From the IMG/VR virus record IMGVR_UViG_3300028743_000201, positions 1-31,396 of that record: DNA of 31,396 nt. One strand, 5' to 3'. Within the stretch, counting starts at the first letter, position 1, and every line of letters starts with the position of its first letter. Below, in pieces: positions 30,950-31,396 of this stretch. The notes beneath the pieces are model-generated. The model was not told the DNA's origin, ran no database searches, and saw only the letters and a program-made list of their open reading frames with translations. A program made the position numbers and the translations under genes. The DNA comes from a virus.

Positions 30950-31396
30950 ATGCAGATTAGTTTTAGTGGTGGGGGGCAGTCTGAAAGCGGGGCGCTGACG
31001 ATTACAGGCCCTGCGCAAATCCGCCTGCGCGTGGCGACGCTAAGCGCGTGCGATGTGCGCCTCAAGCTCGCATCGATCGATGGGGTGGTCTCGCAGACGC
31101 TGATCTCACAGGCTGGGATCTACAATTTCCTGGCATCGCCGGGCGATGTGCTGACTCTGCTCTACGATGGGCAAAACCACGTTTCGGCTGCAGTTGTCGC
31201 ATCGCTGGAGAGCATCAGCAGCGCGGGGGGATCGTCGCTCGATAATGTGATCGACGCCATGACCACCAACGGCAGCGCGACCAGCGCGGCGGTGGTGGTG
31301 AGCGCCAGCATGGCGGGCTATGCGGGTGGATCGTTTCAGGTCACCAGCATCGGCACGGGCAATACCGTGATCTTTGAGCAATCGAACGATGGGGTG
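30950..31396 (+). CDS. Hypothetical tail protein, cut by the window edge
   Basis: An open frame of 149 codons that runs off the right edge with no stop. A strong GGAGG at 30940-30944 lies 5 bases ahead of ATG 30950. The sequence begins MQISFSGGGQSESGALTITG and is beta-rich (RLRVATLSACDVRLKLAS, AGIYNFLASPGDVLTLLYDG), later Gly/Ser/Ala-rich. The phage continues to the right, probably with further tail-tip or fibre genes. No family recognised. Confidence 0.7.
   Translation, partial: MQISFSGGGQSESGALTITGPAQIRLRVATLSACDVRLKLASIDGVVSQTLISQAGIYNFLASPGDVLTLLYDGQNHVSAAVVASLESISSAGGSSLDNVIDAMTTNGSATSAAVVVSASMAGYAGGSFQVTSIGTGNTVIFEQSNDGV

Noticed and set aside
1-31396. tRNA genes, rRNA, insertion sequences and phage attachment ends
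   Set aside because: No cloverleaf, no IS-like terminal repeats and no host-phage junction seen; the ends of the element lie outside the window.

Overview
The window is the interior of a Mu-like transposable phage (prophage or phage genome). Every supported gene is on the + strand, and they pack so tightly that most neighbours overlap by 1-8 bases (ATGA, TGATG or TAATG junctions). The high GC, codon choice, protein styles and very frequent GATC sites suggest an alphaproteobacterial host, most likely a sphingomonad; that is inference from style, not a database match. Neither phage end, the repressor nor an attachment sequence is visible, so the element continues beyond both edges.

Early region (1-7485): a ParB-like protein and an adenine methyltransferase come first, then three small genes including a possible DNA-binding protein. 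These are followed by the DDE transposase (MuA type), the AAA+ activator (MuB type), a small membrane protein, a GemA-like protein, two small unknowns and a Mor-like activator. A strong intrinsic terminator (7491-7516) closes this block. As in Mu, Mor as the last early gene is expected to switch on the next block.

Lysis and packaging (7605-14617): endolysin (GH108 type), holin, i-spanin with the o-spanin embedded in another frame, and a run of small genes (TraR/DksA-like, DUF2730/gp25-like, gp26-like, a membrane peptide). Then come the small terminase (DUF3486/gp27), large terminase (gp28) and portal (DUF935/gp29).

Head (14736-20896): a Dam-like methyltransferase sits as apparent cargo between portal and gpF. 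It is flanked by unusually structured spacers and a 10-bp direct repeat. gpF carries a C-terminal nuclease-toxin-like domain. Then come gpG, a second intrinsic terminator, the protease with an internal in-frame scaffold start, a capsid cement-like protein, the major capsid (gpT), a repeat-bearing gp35-like protein and DUF1320 (gp36).

Tail (20893-31396): tail terminator-like protein, a small unknown, a non-contractile tail tube protein, a tail chaperone pair joined by a textbook -1 ribosomal frameshift (GGGAAAC plus hairpin), the tape measure and a set of tail-tip proteins; the last gene runs off the window. There is no sheath or Mu-style baseplate, so this is a Mu-type head and replication system on a siphovirus tail, as in Pseudomonas phages B3 and D3112. 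No spacer exceeds about 122 bp.
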